The notes beneath the pieces are model-generated. The model made no database searches. It was not told the origin of the DNA and saw nothing but the letters and a program-made list of their open reading frames with translations. Of a stretch of DNA of 64,000 nt, positions 32,713 to 43,853 are shown piece after piece. Source of the DNA: Cercospora beticola (taxonomy: Eukaryota > Ascomycota > Dothideomycetes > Mycosphaerellales > Mycosphaerellaceae); the NCBI RefSeq assembly GCF_033473495.1, contig NC_088937.1:1240001-1304000 (forward strand). The letters are read 5' to 3'. A program made the position numbers and the translations under genes. Numbering within the stretch: the stretch's first letter is position 1; every line of letters begins with the position of its first letter.

Positions 32713-35331
32713 TCACATCTGACCGTTCTGGCCATTCTGTGCCAGAGCCCTTTGCATGGCCTGGAACTGCTGACTGAGATCAGCATTATTACCTTGTTGA
32801 TTATTAAACTGCTGATTAGCCATGTTCATACCCATATTCATGCCCATATTCATATTCATATTACCACCCATGCCGGCCTGTTGTTGTCGCAACATTTCCT
32901 GATGTGCACGCAGTGTCTGCATATACTCGGGATCTCCGCCGGAGGTCCCAACTACAGCTTGACCATGCTGCGAGGCATGCTGAGCTCGCGCAGCCATCTG
33001 TTGCGCCTGCGCAGCATTTTGGCGTTGCTGTGTGGATTTCAGTAGCATTTGTGCTGCCTGTGGGAGCTGCGCAATGACATGACCAGGGATCTGGTTAAGG
33101 CTCCCGTACTGCTGCTGCAGCCGTGTCAGAACAGACTGCGCTTGCCTGAACTGCTGCTGCTGCAGCTGCTGTCTATGTTGTAGTTGTTGCGCTGTCATCT
33201 GAGCTTGGTTGCCATCGCCTTGCTGAGGATGGCCGTGATTCATTTGGCCATTCGCCTGCGTACCCGGGTGTGCGTTCGAGTTCTGTCCAGCTTGCCCGTG
33301 CTGCTGCTGCATCTGCATTCGCTGTTGCTGAATCATCTGCGCTTGCTGCTGTCTCATCATCATGGCCTGGCGTTGTGCAAGCGCCTGCGCCATCTGCGGA
33401 TTACCTTGAGCCTGCTGCATGAGTGCTTGCTGGCGCATCTGCATCGATTGCCTTTGAGCAATATTCTGGATCTGCTCGGGGGTCATTGATTGTGTGGCAT
33501 GCTGTCCAGGCGATGCAGATTGCATGGCGTTCGCGTTATGCTGATTGACCATGCGTTGATGCTGTAGCATGGCGAATTGTTCTTGGGTCATTCCAGCGGG
33601 AGTTTGCATGGGTAGCCCGCCCATAGCATTTGCAGCGGGTGTGCCGGGTGCGGGACTTCCTTGCGCGATGCGTGGCGTCTGGCTCATCTGGCGATTTGGC
33701 ATACCACCCATGTTTGGTGTAGCCTGTGGCATCTGCGGCGTAGCATTTCGGCTCGGATGCTGCTGCTGACTGACCTGGCGCTGCATTGCTGCATTCGCGT
33801 TGGACATCGTTGCTGAGGTTGGACGGGGTGGACTTCCGGCTCCTTGACTTGTAGTCGGTTGCATAGGGAAGCCATTTGCTGGCATCATTGGGGATGAATT
33901 CATCATAGGAGTCTGTTGCCGCACTACGGGACTCGCCTGAGCCATGGAGGCCGCGTGCATAGCTTGCTGCTGTGCCAACATGTTCTGCTGAGGATGGCCA
34001 TGAGCCTGTTGGTATGCGTGCTGTTGCTGCATTTGGCGTTGTTTCATCATTGCGGCAGCCTGTCGCTGCTTCAGCATCTGCTGATGTTGCTCAGCGGCCT
34101 CTTGTTGCGCCTTGGCTTGTCTTTGTGCTTCCTCTTCAGCTTGTCGTTTACGTGCCTGCTCCTGGTGTTCCTTTTCCTTCTTCTCCCGCTCGGCCTGTTC
34201 CAGCTTCTCCCTAACGACCTGGATAGTTTTGAAGCGGCTGAAGCCCATGGTGGCAGCTGTGCCTGTATTCTCTGCCGCGCCCGCGTTCGCGCCGGCTTTA
34301 ATCCTCTCGTCCATAACAAGCATCCTCCTCTCCGCCTCCGCTGCTTTCTCGTCATCTGCCGCCATCTCGGCGGTCGTCCTCTTCCGGGTCTTGGGCGACG
34401 GTGGTGAGGCCTGGTGTAGGGGATGAGATAGCGCTTCGAGAACTTTCTGCGTCGATTCGGGCCCATCAACAGGCTGTAGGAGCAGCGGGGGCTGAGTTGC
34501 TAGCAGCACATCTGCCTGGAATTGGTAAAAGTCCTGGGGCTCCAGACACATTTTGTTGTCGTCAGGGGTGGACCGGCCAGCGGTGGCTGCCATGGGGGTT
34601 GGGGGGACCGATAGCTGGGGCGTGGGAGGTTCATCTCCACCTTTCCTCTTGCGCGGCATTTGTGAGGCCGGCGTCTTCGCCAGGAGCAGCATCTCACGAT
34701 GCCGGGTCATCTCGGTGGGAAAGAGCACGACCGTGGCGATCTGAGGTCCATCCTGCTGTTTTCCCTTGTCCTCGCCGGCCGAAGCTTTCTCATTCTCCGC
34801 CTTCTCGACGGCCTGTTGCTGCGCCTGCCTTGGGTAGTCTACATAGGGAGATGGTGTCACGTAGACGCTGTAGTTGTGCATCGAGGACCGCGTGCTATTG
34901 TTGGCGGCATCTTCGCGCTTGCTCTTGCCCGTGGCGGCGCGGTGGTTGTGGATCTCAACAATGAGGCAGTCGTCGTAGAAGGGCACATTGTTCAACAACA
35001 GCTCCTCGAGCAGCTCGTGAGGGACGCGTTCTTTGCGGATGTCGTCCAGGACGAATTTCATAGGCGAATCGTATGGCCAGCTCCCGTCCTGCGACTCGAA
35101 GCGGAAGAAGTTGGGGTGGAGGTGCAGGACGAGCGAGGGTGGCTTGCCGGCGAACTTGCGCAAAATATGGTCTCTAGTGATGACATGCGGCTCGTCCAGG
35201 CGGCGCCGCTTGCCTGGCGGCTCGGTGGCATTGTCCATGCCGGCGCTGCGCTTTGGCGGAACGGAGGGTCGAGGGGGGTCGCGGCGTTGGCGCAATGCCT
35301 GCGCAGGTCGTGCGACCGTGGCCGTGGCCAT
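32713..35331 (-). CDS. SPT20: SAGA complex subunit SPT20
   Basis: Structural subunit of the SAGA transcription co-activator. It is a single exon of 872 residues. ATG 35331 (MATATVARPAQ) is the first Met; the frame runs further only to a GTG. The SPT20 domain spans about 60-190 (LHLHPNFFRFESQDGSWPYD and ELLLNNVPFYDDCLIVEIHN) with a further conserved part near MCLEPQDFYQFQADVLLATQ. From about residue 380 the protein is a charged coiled coil, then a very long Gln/Met/Ala-rich region built on CAG/CTG-type codons, including repeated NMNMGMNMGMNM near the end. Such polyQ tails are common in fungal Spt20 and could vary in length between strains. Confidence 0.92.
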   Translation of the reverse strand: MATATVARPAQALRQRRDPPRPSVPPKRSAGMDNATEPPGKRRRLDEPHVITRDHILRKFAGKPPSLVLHLHPNFFRFESQDGSWPYDSPMKFVLDDIRKERVPHELLEELLLNNVPFYDDCLIVEIHNHRAATGKSKREDAANNSTRSSMHNYSVYVTPSPYVDYPRQAQQQAVEKAENEKASAGEDKGKQQDGPQIATVVLFPTEMTRHREMLLLAKTPASQMPRKRKGGDEPPTPQLSVPPTPMAATAGRSTPDDNKMCLEPQDFYQFQADVLLATQPPLLLQPVDGPESTQKVLEALSHPLHQASPPSPKTRKRTTAEMAADDEKAAEAERRMLVMDERIKAGANAGAAENTGTAATMGFSRFKTIQVVREKLEQAEREKKEKEHQEQARKRQAEEEAQRQAKAQQEAAEQHQQMLKQRQAAAMMKQRQMQQQHAYQQAHGHPQQNMLAQQQAMHAASMAQASPVVRQQTPMMNSSPMMPANGFPMQPTTSQGAGSPPRPTSATMSNANAAMQRQVSQQQHPSRNATPQMPQATPNMGGMPNRQMSQTPRIAQGSPAPGTPAANAMGGLPMQTPAGMTQEQFAMLQHQRMVNQHNANAMQSASPGQHATQSMTPEQIQNIAQRQSMQMRQQALMQQAQGNPQMAQALAQRQAMMMRQQQAQMIQQQRMQMQQQHGQAGQNSNAHPGTQANGQMNHGHPQQGDGNQAQMTAQQLQHRQQLQQQQFRQAQSVLTRLQQQYGSLNQIPGHVIAQLPQAAQMLLKSTQQRQNAAQAQQMAARAQHASQHGQAVVGTSGGDPEYMQTLRAHQEMLRQQQAGMGGNMNMNMGMNMGMNMANQQFNNQQGNNADLSQQFQAMQRALAQNGQNGQM
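32813..34130. repeat. Low-complexity CAG/CTG-rich coding tract
   Basis: Within SPT20, dense CTG/CTGCTG triplets (CAG on the coding strand), encoding Gln-rich and Met/Asn-rich protein. The block 32813-32880 is a near-perfect ATGAATATG-type repeat. This is low-complexity coding sequence, not a mobile element. Confidence 0.7.
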
Positions 35332-35781
35332 CTTGATGCAGTCGCTGCGCGGAGCAGCGCGAGTAATGCGGCAGTCACGAAAATGGGGAGCGCGGCCGGC
35401 GTTCCGCTGCGACACGGGCGACGACCATGGATGCGCGGCGGTCGTTGTCGTTGGCGGAGATCGTCGTCGTCGCGCGGTGTTGTCGCGGGCGCGTTGGCGG
35501 ACACGGCAACGATGATGGCTGCAGTAGGGATTCTTTATGCCCTACGCGGGGCGTCAGAGGAAGACGAGCGTCACACTCAGTCGCGCGTCTATCCGCTATC
35601 CGTGCCTGCGTCGAGCACAACCCGACTGCCGTCCGCTCTTCACCGCAGCGCCTCCGCTCAGCATCTACCATGAACATGCATCTGAAGCTGGTCTGCCTTC
35701 ACAGTCCTTTTCCTCTTCCTCCTCCTCAGCCCGCCGCTGCTGCTGTGTCGCCTGCGCTCCAAGTCAATTACCACGCCCAAT
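35332..35781. promoter_or_regulatory. Divergent promoter region (SPT20 / DML1)
   Basis: 450 bp between two divergent ATG codons, GC-rich on the SPT20 side and pyrimidine-rich (TTTTCCTCTTCCTCC) just before DML1. Open frames crossing it start with non-ATG codons and are antisense extensions. Confidence 0.5.
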
Positions 35782-37344
35782 ATGCATGAAATTTTGACGC
35801 TCCAGTTTGGGCAGCAGGCCAATTACCTGGGAACGCACTACTGGAACACACAAGAATCCTACTTCACCTACGCCGGCGAGAATGAGTCGCCCGTCGACCA
35901 CGATGTGTCCTTCCGTCCCGGCATCGGCGCTGACGGAGGCGAGACATATACCCCTCGCACGGTCATCTACGACTTGAAAGGCGCATTCGGCACGCTGAGA
36001 CGTGAAAATGCTTTGTACGAACTGCAGCAGCAAGAAAATCCGGCCTCGGACGGGCAATGGAGCGGGAGGACTGATTCACTTCGACTGCCGCCCATTACTC
36101 CCAGCCCGTATCAAGTGGCACTGGACGCAGGCCTTGAGCCCCCTACCTTGAGCACCGAGAGTGTTCGCTTTTGGTCCGATTACAACCGTGTCTTCTACCA
36201 CCCTCGCAGCATCATCCAGTTGAACGAATATGAGTTGAACAGCTCGCTCATGCCCTTCGAGCAGTGGTCTACTGGCGAAGATCTGTTCTCCGCCTTGGAC
36301 CGCGAGCACGACCTGCTCGACCGCGACCTTCGCCCTTTCCTGGAGGAGTGCGATCAACTACAAGGCATTCAAGTCTTTTCTGGTACCGATAACGCCTGGG
36401 GTGGCTTTGCGTCGAAATATCTGGAACGCATCAACGATGAGCTTGGCAAGGGCTGTCGGTGGATGTTCGGTTTGTCCGACACTCAGCGGACCGCGAGAGA
36501 CAGGCAAGGTCAACAACTCGCGAACACCGCGCAGTCACTATATGCACTCGACTCATCTGCAAGCCTCCATATTCCGGTTCAAAACGTGCCGTCTTGGTTA
36601 CCTGACTATGTGTCCTTGGATGCAGCAAGTCCCTGGAGTACATCGGCATTACAGGCAGCAGCGATTGAATCAGTCACGCTGCCGACACGCCTTCAATTGA
36701 CCCAGTCGGGCAGAGCGACATTCGATACTTTCGAGACGACACTGAACGGCGATGGCAATCGCCGCATCGCAGCTTTCTCCTTCTCCGCGAAGATTGACAC
36801 AGGGGTCAACGGCCACGACAGCGCAACCCACGGTGACACACGAATGACCAATGGCACCACTGCTGACGAGGAGGACCACGCGAAAGAGGAGGATCAGCTT
36901 GACGTCGAGCTCTTTCCCCACTTCTCGCTTCCAAACCGATCAGACAGAAGTCGCCGCCCACCTCGGCGTCCTCACGTGTTCAGTAGAGTGTCATCTTTAC
37001 GAGGCGCCTGGCTGTCAGCAGCGGACGAGGACTATAACGACCCTGAAGTCCGGCGGCGCCAAGCTAATGGACCAAGATCATCGACACACAGGACAAGCCT
37101 ATGCTTCCCGATGCTTACATCCTTTCCGACCGTACTGCGGTTCCCGGGTGAGCCTCAAGCATTAGCCGTTCAGACCTCACTTTACACCTTCACCGACATT
37201 TCAAACTGTTTAAGGACTATCGGTAGCGTTGCAAGACGCATGCCTTCAATTGATGAGCGTGAAGCTCTCTACGATGGTCTGTCGGCGATGGCAGATGAGT
37301 ACGAGGAAGGTTGGATGAGCGACAGCGATGAAGACGAAGATTGA
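35782..37344 (+). CDS. DML1: DML1/Misato family protein
   Basis: Tubulin/FtsZ-related protein linked to mitochondrial DNA inheritance and cell-division partitioning. It is a single exon of 520 residues from ATG 35782. The Misato segment II opening is unmistakable (MHEILTLQFGQQANYLGTHYWNTQE), and the tubulin-like domain follows with GIQVFSGTDNAWGGFASKYL. A variable acidic insert (about 350-380) precedes the C-terminal third, which retains HVFSRVSSLRG and the closing acidic tail SDSDEDED. No intron is needed. Its start faces SPT20 across a 450-bp shared promoter. Confidence 0.93.
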   Translation: MHEILTLQFGQQANYLGTHYWNTQESYFTYAGENESPVDHDVSFRPGIGADGGETYTPRTVIYDLKGAFGTLRRENALYELQQQENPASDGQWSGRTDSLRLPPITPSPYQVALDAGLEPPTLSTESVRFWSDYNRVFYHPRSIIQLNEYELNSSLMPFEQWSTGEDLFSALDREHDLLDRDLRPFLEECDQLQGIQVFSGTDNAWGGFASKYLERINDELGKGCRWMFGLSDTQRTARDRQGQQLANTAQSLYALDSSASLHIPVQNVPSWLPDYVSLDAASPWSTSALQAAAIESVTLPTRLQLTQSGRATFDTFETTLNGDGNRRIAAFSFSAKIDTGVNGHDSATHGDTRMTNGTTADEEDHAKEEDQLDVELFPHFSLPNRSDRSRRPPRRPHVFSRVSSLRGAWLSAADEDYNDPEVRRRQANGPRSSTHRTSLCFPMLTSFPTVLRFPGEPQALAVQTSLYTFTDISNCLRTIGSVARRMPSIDEREALYDGLSAMADEYEEGWMSDSDEDED

Positions 37345-37452
37345 TTCACGGATGTCTCTAGTGTAAATCCACCCGCATCAACTTCAGCCTCAACTTGTTG
37401 AGCGACTGCGGCGGCTTCCTCCAGTCAACATATTTTCCTTGCACCACCGGCT

Positions 37453-38475
37453 TCACATGATCAGTCGTGTCGTATACTGGCCCAGGAACCCCAGAACGAC
37501 GCTTGCTCCCACGAACCGGGAGCCCGGTCCAAAGCACCAAGCACAACTCGCAGGATCCTCGAGATCGACATACCATAGCGTCCCGAAAAGCGATAGCGCG
37601 CTTCCGCCGCAGCCGATGACGTAGTAGACCCAGTTCAAGTCGCAGGAAAGACCTACTGCCAGCAGCAAACCGACTTGCACGCCGCTGAGTACTCCCAATC
37701 CGAACTTGGTTTGGTCTCCTAACCGAACAGCAAGCGACTTGACCCCAGCCTTGATGTCATCTTTGATATCTTGATGTGCGTAGATCGTGTCGAAAATTAT
37801 GGTCCAGAGGGTGTTTGCACCATAGAGGCAGAGCGAACCTCTCCGCAAACTTTCTGTAGCTGGTGCCAGCAACGGATCCGCTCTGAGCGCCGCTGAGCAC
37901 AGGAAAATCGGCACTGCGAATGCAAAGCCCAGAATGACCTGTGGAAAGTCCGTGATCCGCTTTCCAAAAGGGTATATACCCAAAACGATGGTCATAGCTC
38001 CCGCGTATACTAACACTGCAGACGGGAAGCAAAGCAGCATCACTGCACAGACCACCGTTTGCGCAGCGGTGAAGACATGTCCCTGGCGTGTGCTGACCGC
38101 CCCACGAGCTATAGGTCGATTTTGGCAGCGCGCGACTTGACGATCAAATTCCTGGTCAATGTTGTCATTCCAAGTGCAGACCGCACCTCGATAGACCAGG
38201 ACCCATGCTGCCAGGTATCCAGTGTGAGCGCAAACGTCCACCGGCGACGGTTCTTCGGGCGAAATGCAGGCAGCGAAAGCGATTCCGATAAGATAATGCC
38301 AAAAGAACGCGTAGTATCCAGCTGGTCGATCCAAACGCATCAACTCGGCATACGGTACGAAAGTGGCTGGAATAACCCGAAATATGCCAGTGGACGGGGC
38401 AACATAAGCACCAGTTGATGACTTCGAGGCACCTGTGTTGGCGCTCTTCGCCGACTTCGACTTCGCTCCAGCCAT
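37453..38475 (-). CDS. UbiA-family prenyltransferase (4-hydroxybenzoate polyprenyltransferase-like)
   Basis: Integral membrane prenyltransferase that joins a polyprenyl diphosphate to an aromatic acid or similar acceptor. It is a single exon of 340 residues from ATG 38475 (MAGAKSKSAK). The first Asp-rich motif WNDNIDQEFDR (102-112) and the second (AHQDIKDD) are both present, as are the RPIARG and PFGKRITDFPQ family signatures and about eight membrane helices. An in-frame ATG at 38631 would add 52 residues that look like neither a signal peptide nor a mitochondrial presequence. It could be COQ2 for ubiquinone, but the missing presequence and the divergent P450 next door allow a meroterpenoid-type role. 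Confidence 0.85.
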   Translation of the reverse strand: MAGAKSKSAKSANTGASKSSTGAYVAPSTGIFRVIPATFVPYAELMRLDRPAGYYAFFWHYLIGIAFAACISPEEPSPVDVCAHTGYLAAWVLVYRGAVCTWNDNIDQEFDRQVARCQNRPIARGAVSTRQGHVFTAAQTVVCAVMLLCFPSAVLVYAGAMTIVLGIYPFGKRITDFPQVILGFAFAVPIFLCSAALRADPLLAPATESLRRGSLCLYGANTLWTIIFDTIYAHQDIKDDIKAGVKSLAVRLGDQTKFGLGVLSGVQVGLLLAVGLSCDLNWVYYVIGCGGSALSLFGTLWYVDLEDPASCAWCFGPGSRFVGASVVLGFLGQYTTRLIM

Positions 38476-39761
38476 GGTAAGATCGGCTCTGTTTGATGCA
38501 ATACAAGGTAGAGTCAAGCAAACTGTGAAGAAAGAAGGGTTGAAAGCCAGTTTGAAACTTTGCACTCCTAATGAGACATGGGATCCGCGTGCAGTGCACT
38601 CGACTGCAGCGATGCAGTACAGCTCCACCATGAGCTGGCATCTACGCCGAGCATTGGCCTACCTAATCGCCAATGGCGAATCCTTCCTGCCGGCTTGCTC
38701 TAAGGTAACAAGATTTCGTCCGAAAGCTCTTTCAAATCCACATCACTCGATAGCATATGCGTAGTGGCCACCCGACGATTTGACAGCTGCACGCTATTGC
38801 CGCGGAAACGGGTCATTGGGCTCTCCTACATGCATGGGTCGTTGACAACACATAGCGCACTGAGCTGTGCCTCTCAAGCGCAGACACGCTTGGAGTCAAT
38901 TCAAGCTTCCGAGAGATATCAGACACACTGCTATGCATTTGGCATTGGGCGTTTGTGATTTGTAGGAGCGAGCCACCCGTGCGTGGCACATACCCGAGAG
39001 TCTGGAAACATATGCATGAAGTGCAATCCTCCCAGAACTTCACCTCCCCGCGATCCTCAAAAGTGCACTCGACCGATTGAACGCCAGGTCCACCTGCGGG
39101 TCCGACGAAAGTCCACGAAGCCTGCATGATTAGCGGCTATAGCCATCCTCGTGATTGGGATGGGGAGACGACTAGTGAGTAGGTCCTGCATGAGTTAGCG
39201 AATCTTACCGTTCGACCTTGCCTCTCAGCCAGGGAAGGCATTCGACGTTTTGCTTTCCATGTGGCATTAAAGTAGCCACACGTACTGAACGAACCTCCAA
39301 TAACACTAGGATGTCAAATACTTTCCAGGAACCTATCGGGCCGGAGGCTAACTGGCTACCTAGTCTAGTCACTAAGGTAGCATGCACCTATCTGGGAGCT
39401 CTCCGCTTGACTTGACGGCATAGTGGAAGTTCCGGATCGCGATTGCAGTCCTGGTTCCAAGAGCAGAGCTCCGCACAGGTTCGTATTGGAGCATTGCTGG
39501 CCAAGAGGATCAATCGAAAACTTCGCTTGTGTTAGCACGAAGCAAAAGCTGTTCGACGTTCCGCATCAGAGGGATGTTGCGCACTCAGAACGATCACTAA
39601 ACCGTTCGCGTGTGAGACAATCCAGCCCAGCTACCTCAGACATAGGTGCCGCATCTGACGTGAGCAACAGAACCTGGTCTTGAGTGCGACCCTGTCTGTG
39701 CTCGCAGGTTGTTAATTCTACCACACGACGTCGAAGAATCAATCAACAGGACGTATGAACA
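38476..39761. promoter_or_regulatory. Shared 1.3-kb divergent region (UbiA / P450)
   Basis: Lies between the starts of the prenyltransferase (minus) and the P450 (plus). Open frames are short and unrecognised. The region is AT-richer than the flanking exons from about 39230. No transcription-factor site can be named with confidence. Confidence 0.45.
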
Positions 39762-41345
39762 ATGCAGTGGATACTCTCCCTGATCGCGGCCATCTGCTTT
39801 CTGGTCGCTGCGCATGAGCTCATCCAGCCCATTGACAAGAAATGGAGCTCATTCCGGCGATACAGGCTTCCAGCAGGGCCCAAAGGCTCTCCTATTGTAG
39901 GCAATATGCTTGAATTCTGGAGAAGTCGATCAGCGGGCACTCTGGGCAAGACTTTCTTGGAATTGCAGAGCTATGGCGAAATGGCCACTCTACACATGGG
40001 CTCGACCCTGTATGTGCTCCTCAACACTAATCGAGTGACGAAAGAAATCATCGATAAACGAGCGAAAGTCACACATGAGAGGCCTCATATGCCAATTTCT
40101 GGGACTTTGATCAGCAAAGGCATGAGGTCTGTCACGCAACCGACCAGGATTTGGAGTGAGCTCAGGAAGCAAATGCGGCCGCTGCTGAATGATGTCTGGA
40201 CTAAGAAGTTTGAAGCATGGCAAGATTTCGAAAGTATGCATTTGCTTCGCTCGTATCTGGACAATTCGTCTCAATGGTATTTGCATAACTCGCGTTATGC
40301 CACTGGCGTCATGTACGGAGTCATCGCTGGCACGCGTCTGACCAAGACCGACGACGAGATGACCTTGTATCGGAAGACAACGATGGAGTTCCTGGCAAGC
40401 ATACAATCGACTGTCGTAGACTTCTTTCCCTGGCTTGAGAATGTGCCAAAGCCGATGCAGTTCTGGCGACGCAAGTGGGAGCTCATTGGCGATGACCATT
40501 ACCGGGTCTTCATGTCCTGGTGGGACCCCATCAAAGATCTCGCCACACACGAAAAGACCTCATCTTCGTGGGTCAAAGATGTTCTGCTCAGCAACAACTC
40601 ACAATTCAGAGGCTCTGACGATGAAGCCGGGTACTTGACCAATACAGTCATTTCAGCGGGAGGCGACAATCCCCGGATAGCCATCAACACCTGTATTATG
40701 GCCAGCATACTACATCCAGACGCAGCATCGCAATGTCGCCAAGAGATTGAAAGCATTTGCTCCCAAAACGGCTCTATTCGCCTTCCAAACGTAGCCGATG
40801 TCCCACAGATGCCTTACACCTGCGCCTTCATCAAAGAAGTCCTCCGCTGGCGACCTGTAGTACCCATGGTCCCTCCTCACACCGCAAGCGAAGACTTCGT
40901 ATTCGAAGACTGCGTCTTTCCAAAAGGCACCAACTTCCTCATCAACATCCCTTCCGTATGTCGAGACTATCCTGAGCCGGACGCTTTCGAACCAGAACGC
41001 TGGCTTGATGGGAATCAGGCTCGGATGACGTATGATTTCTGGGGGTTTGGTGGTGGGAGAAGGATTTGTATTGGGTATAAAGCGGTGCAGACCGCATTGT
41101 TTTTGCCGTTTGCGAGGTTGTTGCTTTGCTTTGAGTTTCTAAAGGTAAGTCTGAGACTGTGCAAAGCTATATTCACAAACAATATGTGCTGACCGCAGAC
41201 GTAGGATGGAGATTTTGATGATAAGAAGGTGAATTCGTGGAGCTCGACAGCGCCGTTTCCAGTGAAGTTCCAGGTGCGAAGTGCACAGCATGAGCAACTC
41301 ATTCGTGGGCTGCTAGTAGATTCAAGTTTCCCAGTACCGCAATAG
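39762..41345 (+). CDS. Cytochrome P450 monooxygenase
   Basis: Microsomal heme monooxygenase. Exons are 39762-41144 and 41205-41345, with a 60-bp intron (GTAAGT, CTGAC branch, ACGTAG), giving 507 residues. The nearer acceptor GCAG at 41197 was rejected because it puts TAG in frame. The N-terminal membrane anchor (MQWILSLIAAICFLVAAHEL) is followed by the Pro-rich hinge LPAGPKGSPIVGN. An I-helix AGGDN (Asn replaces the usual Thr), ExxR in KEVLRW, PERW, and the heme loop FGGGRRICIG with ligand Cys436 are all in place. The pattern is like the OrdA (O-methylsterigmatocystin oxidoreductase) type common in fungal secondary metabolism. Substrate unknown. Confidence 0.92.
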
Positions 41346-41534
41346 GCAATTGAAGTGGAACAACTACATATCCTTTGGTCCATACGCCCAAGAGCTCTAT
41401 TTAAGCAGAAGAGAAAGACGAAGGCAGGAAGGGGAATGTTTTGGCATTGAGAGAAGTGGAAGGAGCGATTTGAAGCGGCTGTCGGGGGTGAAGCTGTAGC
41501 GCTAGGGACATCAGCAGCGCGATGCGCATGCTCT

Positions 41535-43853
41535 CTACTTCCTCCCATTAATGTACTTAGCTTTCGAGCCCTTCCCACGTGCTTTGTCCTTTTCTCTCTG
41601 CTTGCTGACTTTCGCCAACTTCTTGTCCGACGACTCCTTGCCTTGAGTCGTGGCTTTCTTGCTGAGCTTCCACTCTCCGCCAGACTTACGATCGTCCTTT
41701 GCCTGAAGCTTCTTCTTATCCTTATTGGAGAGTTTGCCACCCTTCTTCTTCTTGGTCTCGACAGCCTCAGGCCCATTCAGCAGAGCCCGACCACGATCTT
41801 TCGCCGCCTGCTTCTCCTTCTCACTTTCGAACCAAGTCTTCTTCGGCCTGGACTTAATCTCGTCCTCGTATTTCACCATGTTGTCTGCTTTGCTCAATTG
41901 CTTATCGACCACATTAAGTGCTTTCTCTTCCTTCTCTTCACGCAGGACGTCCTCGATCTCGTCTGCCAAAGCTTCTATCCGCGAATGCCAAGCATCTGCC
42001 TCATGAGCTTCGATCGTGCGCTGCTTGATGATTGCTCCCTGCGCCTTGCCCGCCTTGACGGCTGCCTTGACAACTTTTCTGTCTGGCTCAGCAGCGAGCG
42101 TACATGCTCGACCAGTACGTCCAGCACGTGCAGTTCTTCCGACACGATGAAGGTAGATCTCGTGCGTTTGTGGTGCTTCGTAGTTGATGACTGTGTCAAT
42201 GCCTTTGATATCCAGACCACGAGACGCAAGATCGGTTGCGAGCAGGAAGTTCGCTTTGCCTGTTCGGAAAGACTCGATTGCATTGATACGCTGCTCTTGA
42301 GACAGGGTACCATGCAACTCAGCAGCTTTCAAGCCGACCAGCGCGAAAATGACACGCACTCGATGTGCTTCTTTCTTTTGTCGGAAAAAGATGATGACCC
42401 GATCTGTGTACACTTTCTCGCAAAGGTGCAGCAGGTAGGCAAGACGCTTCTTCTCCCGGCCCGGTCGCAGACGTACAAATTCCTGGACGAGGCCTTTCAC
42501 TGTCTGCTGCTTTGAGTCCACCATGAGTCGCACAGGTCGCTGCAGACCTGAACGAATGAGATCATCAACCTTGCTTGTCATGGTAGCAGAGAAGAGCATA
42601 GTCTGGCGAGACTTGGGAATCTTCGTCAAGATCTCGTTCAGTTCGTCCGCAAACCCTTCCTCGAGCATACGATCGGCTTCGTCCAGCACCAAAATCTCGA
42701 CAGTGCTCACGTCGAATCCAGTGCTGTTTCGCTCAAGATCGATAAAACGACCTGGAGTGGCAATGACGATGTCCGGCCGAAGCTTTAGTGCCTTCTCCTG
42801 CTCGCGTGAGTTCAAACCACCGATTGCCTGTCCGAAAGTGATGTCGGTGAAGGCCGCCAATTTCTTCGTGACATTGAAACATTGCAATGCCAGCTCTCGA
42901 GTGGGCATAAGGATAACGACGCGGGTTGTAGCTGTGCGCTTCGGCCGAAACATGAGACGTTCCAAAATGGGAATGATGAAGGCTCCTGTTTTTCCTGAAC
43001 CAGTCTCGGCGCCTCCGACCAGATCTCTCCCTTCGAGAGCAACGGGAATACTCTTGGCCTGAATCGGTGTTGGCTTGTCGAATCCGACGGAAGCAAGGCC
43101 TCGCAAAATCGGTCGGGAAAGGTTCATGGTGTGGAATGCAGTCGCTGTGGGTTTGGAGCTGTCCAGGTCGTTCGCAAAGAACTTGCTGCGCTTCTCCTTC
43201 TCCACGACATCTTCAGCTGCCTCGGATTCAGACCCATCTGCCATATCGTCTGGGTGTGGCACATGTGCTGCCACTTCCGCTTCGTCGCCAGAGTCTTCGC
43301 CTTCTTTGTCCTCATCGTCCTCACTGTCTTTCTCCCCATCAACCCCCTCATCAAAGTCTCCGTTCAAGCCTTCCATCGCCGTCGAAAATTCCTCCTCGCT
43401 GTCTCCGTCTTCTTCAGCACCATTTACAGCATCATCTTCTTCCTCTTCATCTTCCTCGTCATATGCTGCCGCTATCCCTTCATCTTCGCTGTCATCACTG
43501 TCGCTGTCACTGCCACTCGCATCGTCTTCGGCTTTCGCTGGGGCCTGCTTCGCTCGTTTTCGCGCAACAATCGCATCGATATTGCCTGGCTCGTTGATCG
43601 CTCCATTGCCAGCCAGTGCCCACGCATCCAGGTCATCTAACTCGGCAGCTCCACCCTCGTTCTCAAACTCGAAGTCAGAATCTAGATCCTCATCCTTATC
43701 ACTTTTCTGCTTCTTGACAGCACTTTGCACTGCTACCTCTCTTTTCCGTTTCTTGCTTTGTGTGGCCGGCGTCTCCTCCACTTCCTCCTGCTCAAATTCC
43801 TCATCTGAGACATCTCCATCGGACAAAGTCCCTATCAAGTCGTCGAATGCCAT
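41535..43853 (-). CDS. DRS1: DEAD-box RNA helicase DRS1 (DDX27)
   Basis: Nucleolar ATP-dependent RNA helicase needed for 60S ribosomal subunit assembly (25S rRNA maturation). It is a single exon of 772 residues from ATG 43853. A 240-residue acidic N-terminus leads to the helicase core: Q motif (241-264, [10 protein letters not shown]), motif I AETGSGKT (282-289), PTREL (317-321), DEAD (391-394), SAT (422-424), then [14 protein letters not shown]. The C-terminus is a long Lys-rich tail ending KAKYINGRK. An in-frame ATG at 43991 would add 46 residues of non-conserved sequence; I prefer 43853 because [14 protein letters not shown] resembles the family start. Confidence 0.95.
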   Translation of the reverse strand: MAFDDLIGTLSDGDVSDEEFEQEEVEETPATQSKKRKREVAVQSAVKKQKSDKDEDLDSDFEFENEGGAAELDDLDAWALAGNGAINEPGNIDAIVARKRAKQAPAKAEDDASGSDSDSDDSEDEGIAAAYDEEDEEEEDDAVNGAEEDGDSEEEFSTAMEGLNGDFDEGVDGEKDSEDDEDKEGEDSGDEAEVAAHVPHPDDMADGSESEAAEDVVEKEKRSKFFANDLDSSKPTATAFHTMNLSRPILRGLASVGFDKPTPIQAKSIPVALEGRDLVGGAETGSGKTGAFIIPILERLMFRPKRTATTRVVILMPTRELALQCFNVTKKLAAFTDITFGQAIGGLNSREQEKALKLRPDIVIATPGRFIDLERNSTGFDVSTVEILVLDEADRMLEEGFADELNEILTKIPKSRQTMLFSATMTSKVDDLIRSGLQRPVRLMVDSKQQTVKGLVQEFVRLRPGREKKRLAYLLHLCEKVYTDRVIIFFRQKKEAHRVRVIFALVGLKAAELHGTLSQEQRINAIESFRTGKANFLLATDLASRGLDIKGIDTVINYEAPQTHEIYLHRVGRTARAGRTGRACTLAAEPDRKVVKAAVKAGKAQGAIIKQRTIEAHEADAWHSRIEALADEIEDVLREEKEEKALNVVDKQLSKADNMVKYEDEIKSRPKKTWFESEKEKQAAKDRGRALLNGPEAVETKKKKGGKLSNKDKKKLQAKDDRKSGGEWKLSKKATTQGKESSDKKLAKVSKQREKDKARGKGSKAKYINGRK

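Noticed and set aside
34699..35673. 324-codon plus-strand open frame
   Set aside because: Antisense of the SPT20 domain and crosses the divergent promoter; no domain.
41643..42515. 290-codon plus-strand open frame
   Set aside because: Lies antisense to the DRS1 helicase core, whose motifs are unambiguous; the product is Leu/Cys-rich shadow sequence.
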